From NCBI GenBank assembly GCA_944321005.1, contig CALUJT010000140.1:1-6260 (forward strand): a stretch of DNA of 6,260 bases. The letters are read 5' to 3'. The notes under the pieces are model-generated. The model ran no database searches. It saw only the letters and a program-made list of their open reading frames with translations, and was not told the origin of the DNA. Source of the DNA: an uncultured Atopobiaceae bacterium (lineage in GTDB: Bacteria; Actinomycetota; Coriobacteriia; Coriobacteriales; Atopobiaceae). Every line of letters begins with the position of its first letter. Position 1 is the first letter of the stretch. This document shows positions 4,862 to 6,260 of this stretch, piece after piece. The translations under genes were made by a program, and so were the position numbers.

Positions 4862-5991
4862 TAGCCCAGGGCCTCCACGATCTTGTCGCCCATCGCGGCG
4901 GTGCCGAGGACCTTCTCCGCGGGCGTCCCCTCGTCGGCGATGTCCACGGTGCGCCAGCCCTCGTCGAGCACGCGCGTGACCGCGGCGGCCAGCTCGTCGG
5001 CGGCGTCGTCCATTCCAAAGCTGTAGCGGAGCATGAGCTCCACGGAGAGGATCTGCGCGATGGGGTTGGCGATGCCCTGCCCCGCGATGTCCGGCGCCGA
5101 TCCGTGACTCGGCTCGTAGAGGGCCGTGCCGTCGCCCAGGCTCGCGGAGGCGAGCATGCCGAGCGAGCCCGTGAGCATGGAGGCCTCGTCGGAGAGGATG
5201 TCGCCGAAGGTGTTCTCGGTCACGAGGACGTCGAACTGCGCCGGGTTGGCAATGAGCTGCATGGCGGCGTTGTCCACGTACATGTCCTCGAGCGTCACGT
5301 CGGGGTACTCGGCGGCGACGTTGTGCGCCACCTCGCGCCACATGCGGGAGGTGTCGAGCACGTTGGCCTTGTCCACGGAGTGAACCACGCCGCGGCGGCG
5401 GCGCGCGGCGTCGAAGGCCCAGCGCACCACGCGGTCTACCTCGTACTCGGAGTACTCGAGCACGTCACGGGCGTACTCGCCGCGCGTGCCGCCCACGCCG
5501 GCACCCTCGACGCCCATCATGCGCTCGTGGCCGCCAAAGTAGAGGCCGCCCGTGAGCTCGCGCACGATGATGAGGTCGACGCCGTGCAGCGCCTCGGGCT
5601 TGAGGGAGGAGGCATCGATCAGCGCGTCGAACATGCGCACCGGGCGCAGGTTGAGGTAGAGCCCGAGCTCCTTGCGGATGGCAAGGAGGCCCTGCTCCGG
5701 GCGCACGGCACCCACCTTGGTGTCGGTCCACTTGGGCCCGCCCACCGCGGCGAGAAGAACCGCGTCGGAGGCACGGGCGGCGGCGAGCGTCTCGGCCGGC
5801 AGCGCCGAGACCGGGCCGCACGCCTCCGTGGTGGCGTCGATCGCGGCGCCGCCGATCAGATGGTCCTCGCAGACGAACTCGACGTCGTGCTTCTCGCCCA
5901 GCGCGGCGAGGACCTTCTTGGCCTCGGCGATGATCTCCGGGCCGATCCCGTCACCGGGGAGGGCGCAGATGCGATAGGTCTTGGAGGCCAT
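4861..5991 (-). CDS. leuB: 3-isopropylmalate dehydrogenase
   Basis: The 376-residue protein oxidises and decarboxylates 3-isopropylmalate to 2-oxoisocaproate with NAD+ and a divalent metal, the third step of leucine biosynthesis, in the cytosol. It shows the N-terminal LPGDGIGPEI (11-20), the substrate arginines in IRKELGLYLNLRP (R106, R116) and IVRELTGGLYFGG (R144, Y151), the catalytic lysine in SVDKANVL (K208), metal-binding aspartates D240 (MYVDNAAMQL), D264 and D268 (TFGDILSDEA), and the NAD loop GSAPDIAGQGIANP (297-310). Every expected catalytic residue is present. About 8-11 extra residues seem to lie between Y151 and K208 (MGVEGAGVGGTRGEY region) relative to the Thermus enzyme as I remember it. 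ATG 5991 was chosen because MASKTYRICALPGDG begins as LeuB proteins do and lies 2 bp after the leuD stop; the open frame extends further but overlaps leuD. The two genes are presumably co-transcribed and translationally coupled. Confidence 0.96.
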   Translation of the reverse strand: MASKTYRICALPGDGIGPEIIAEAKKVLAALGEKHDVEFVCEDHLIGGAAIDATTEACGPVSALPAETLAAARASDAVLLAAVGGPKWTDTKVGAVRPEQGLLAIRKELGLYLNLRPVRMFDALIDASSLKPEALHGVDLIIVRELTGGLYFGGHERMMGVEGAGVGGTRGEYARDVLEYSEYEVDRVVRWAFDAARRRRGVVHSVDKANVLDTSRMWREVAHNVAAEYPDVTLEDMYVDNAAMQLIANPAQFDVLVTENTFGDILSDEASMLTGSLGMLASASLGDGTALYEPSHGSAPDIAGQGIANPIAQILSVELMLRYSFGMDDAADELAAAVTRVLDEGWRTVDIADEGTPAEKVLGTAAMGDKIVEALG

Positions 5992-5993
5992 GA

Positions 5994-6260
5994 CTAGTTT
6001 CCGCCCTTCTCGGCCATCACGCGCTTGGTGCGCGCCACCAGGCCGCCGTCGTTGATGATCTCCTGGATGAACGGCGGGAAGGGCTGCGCCTGGAACGTGG
6101 CGCCCGTGGTCTCGTCCGTGATGGCGCCGGTGTCCGCGTCGACGGAGACGACGTCGCCGTTGGAGATGGCGTCCACGGCCTCGGGGCACTCGAGGATGGG
6201 CAGGCCCATGTTGATCGAGTTGCGGTAGAAGATGCGCGCGAAGCTCTTGGCAATGACGCA
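5994..6260 (-). CDS. leuD: 3-isopropylmalate dehydratase small subunit (C-terminal 88 residues; 5' end outside window)
   Basis: The frame runs out of the window at 6260 without a start, so this is the C-terminal half or so of LeuD, which joins the iron-sulfur subunit LeuC to convert 2-isopropylmalate to 3-isopropylmalate. The sequence VIAKSFARIFYRNSINMGLPI, which opens the visible part, is the family's swivel-domain signature. It is followed by a DTGAITDETTGATFQAQPFPPF segment and the ending IQEIINDGGLVARTKRVMAEKGGN. This ending is typical of the short LeuD type (about 160-170 residues) found in archaea and many anaerobes rather than the roughly 200-residue E. coli type. A start at the internal ATG at 6209 would lose the signature and is rejected. 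Its TAG is 2 bp from the leuB start, which shows a leuD-leuB operon; leuC would be expected upstream, beyond the window. Confidence 0.93.
   Translation of the reverse strand, partial: CVIAKSFARIFYRNSINMGLPILECPEAVDAISNGDVVSVDADTGAITDETTGATFQAQPFPPFIQEIINDGGLVARTKRVMAEKGGN

Noticed and set aside
5104..5997. 297-codon open frame on the plus strand opposite leuB
   Set aside because: Low-complexity composition and complete overlap with a fully conserved leuB; an antisense shadow.
5992..6189. Upstream extension of the leuB frame
   Set aside because: It overlaps leuD and gives an arginine/histidine-rich translation; LeuB proteins start as at 5991.

Overview
The window is GC-rich throughout (about two thirds G+C by eye), with third codon positions almost always G or C. 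Genes are tightly packed. The gene set (Mg2+ P-type ATPase, MalY/PatB-type C-S lyase, short LeuD followed by LeuB) and the sequence style suggest a high-GC anaerobic actinobacterium, probably a coriobacterium such as Olsenella/Atopobiaceae. That placement is an inference from gene content and composition, not from a marker gene.

Left part, plus strand (1-3339). The window opens inside an MgtA-type magnesium P-type ATPase gene (1-1101, 5' end outside). A 14-bp perfect inverted repeat (1107-1152) separates it from a GNAT acetyltransferase gene (1160-1783) and buries part of that gene's ribosome binding site. A 233-codon gene of unknown function with a CxxC motif follows (1931-2632). Next comes a compact two-gene cassette: a 101-residue BrnT-like putative toxin (2686-2991, TTG start) and a 114-residue protein ending in a ribbon-helix-helix-like segment (2995-3339). 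Their order, sizes and 3-nt gap are those of a type II toxin-antitoxin module. Two oddities accompany it: a 14-codon mini-ORF whose stop overlaps the toxin's TTG start, and a run of nine C inside the antitoxin gene just before its DNA-binding domain.

Right part, minus strand (3389-6260). A MalY/PatB-family PLP enzyme gene (3389-4591) converges on the antitoxin gene, with a probable intrinsic terminator between them. Upstream of it lies a 269-bp intergenic region (4592-4860) holding a long imperfect inverted repeat of lower G+C (4708-4780) and three perfect tandem copies of a GC-rich 10-mer (4801-4830). Beyond that is the end of a leucine biosynthesis operon, read right to left: leuD (5' end outside, to 5994), 2 bp, then leuB (5991-4861). 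LeuD (with LeuC, presumably further upstream) isomerises isopropylmalate and LeuB oxidises 3-isopropylmalate.

The metabolic genes are ordinary. The parts most worth a second look are the toxin-antitoxin-like cassette with its leader peptide and poly-C tract, the hairpin that hides the acetyltransferase ribosome binding site, and the unexplained long inverted repeat beside the leu operon.
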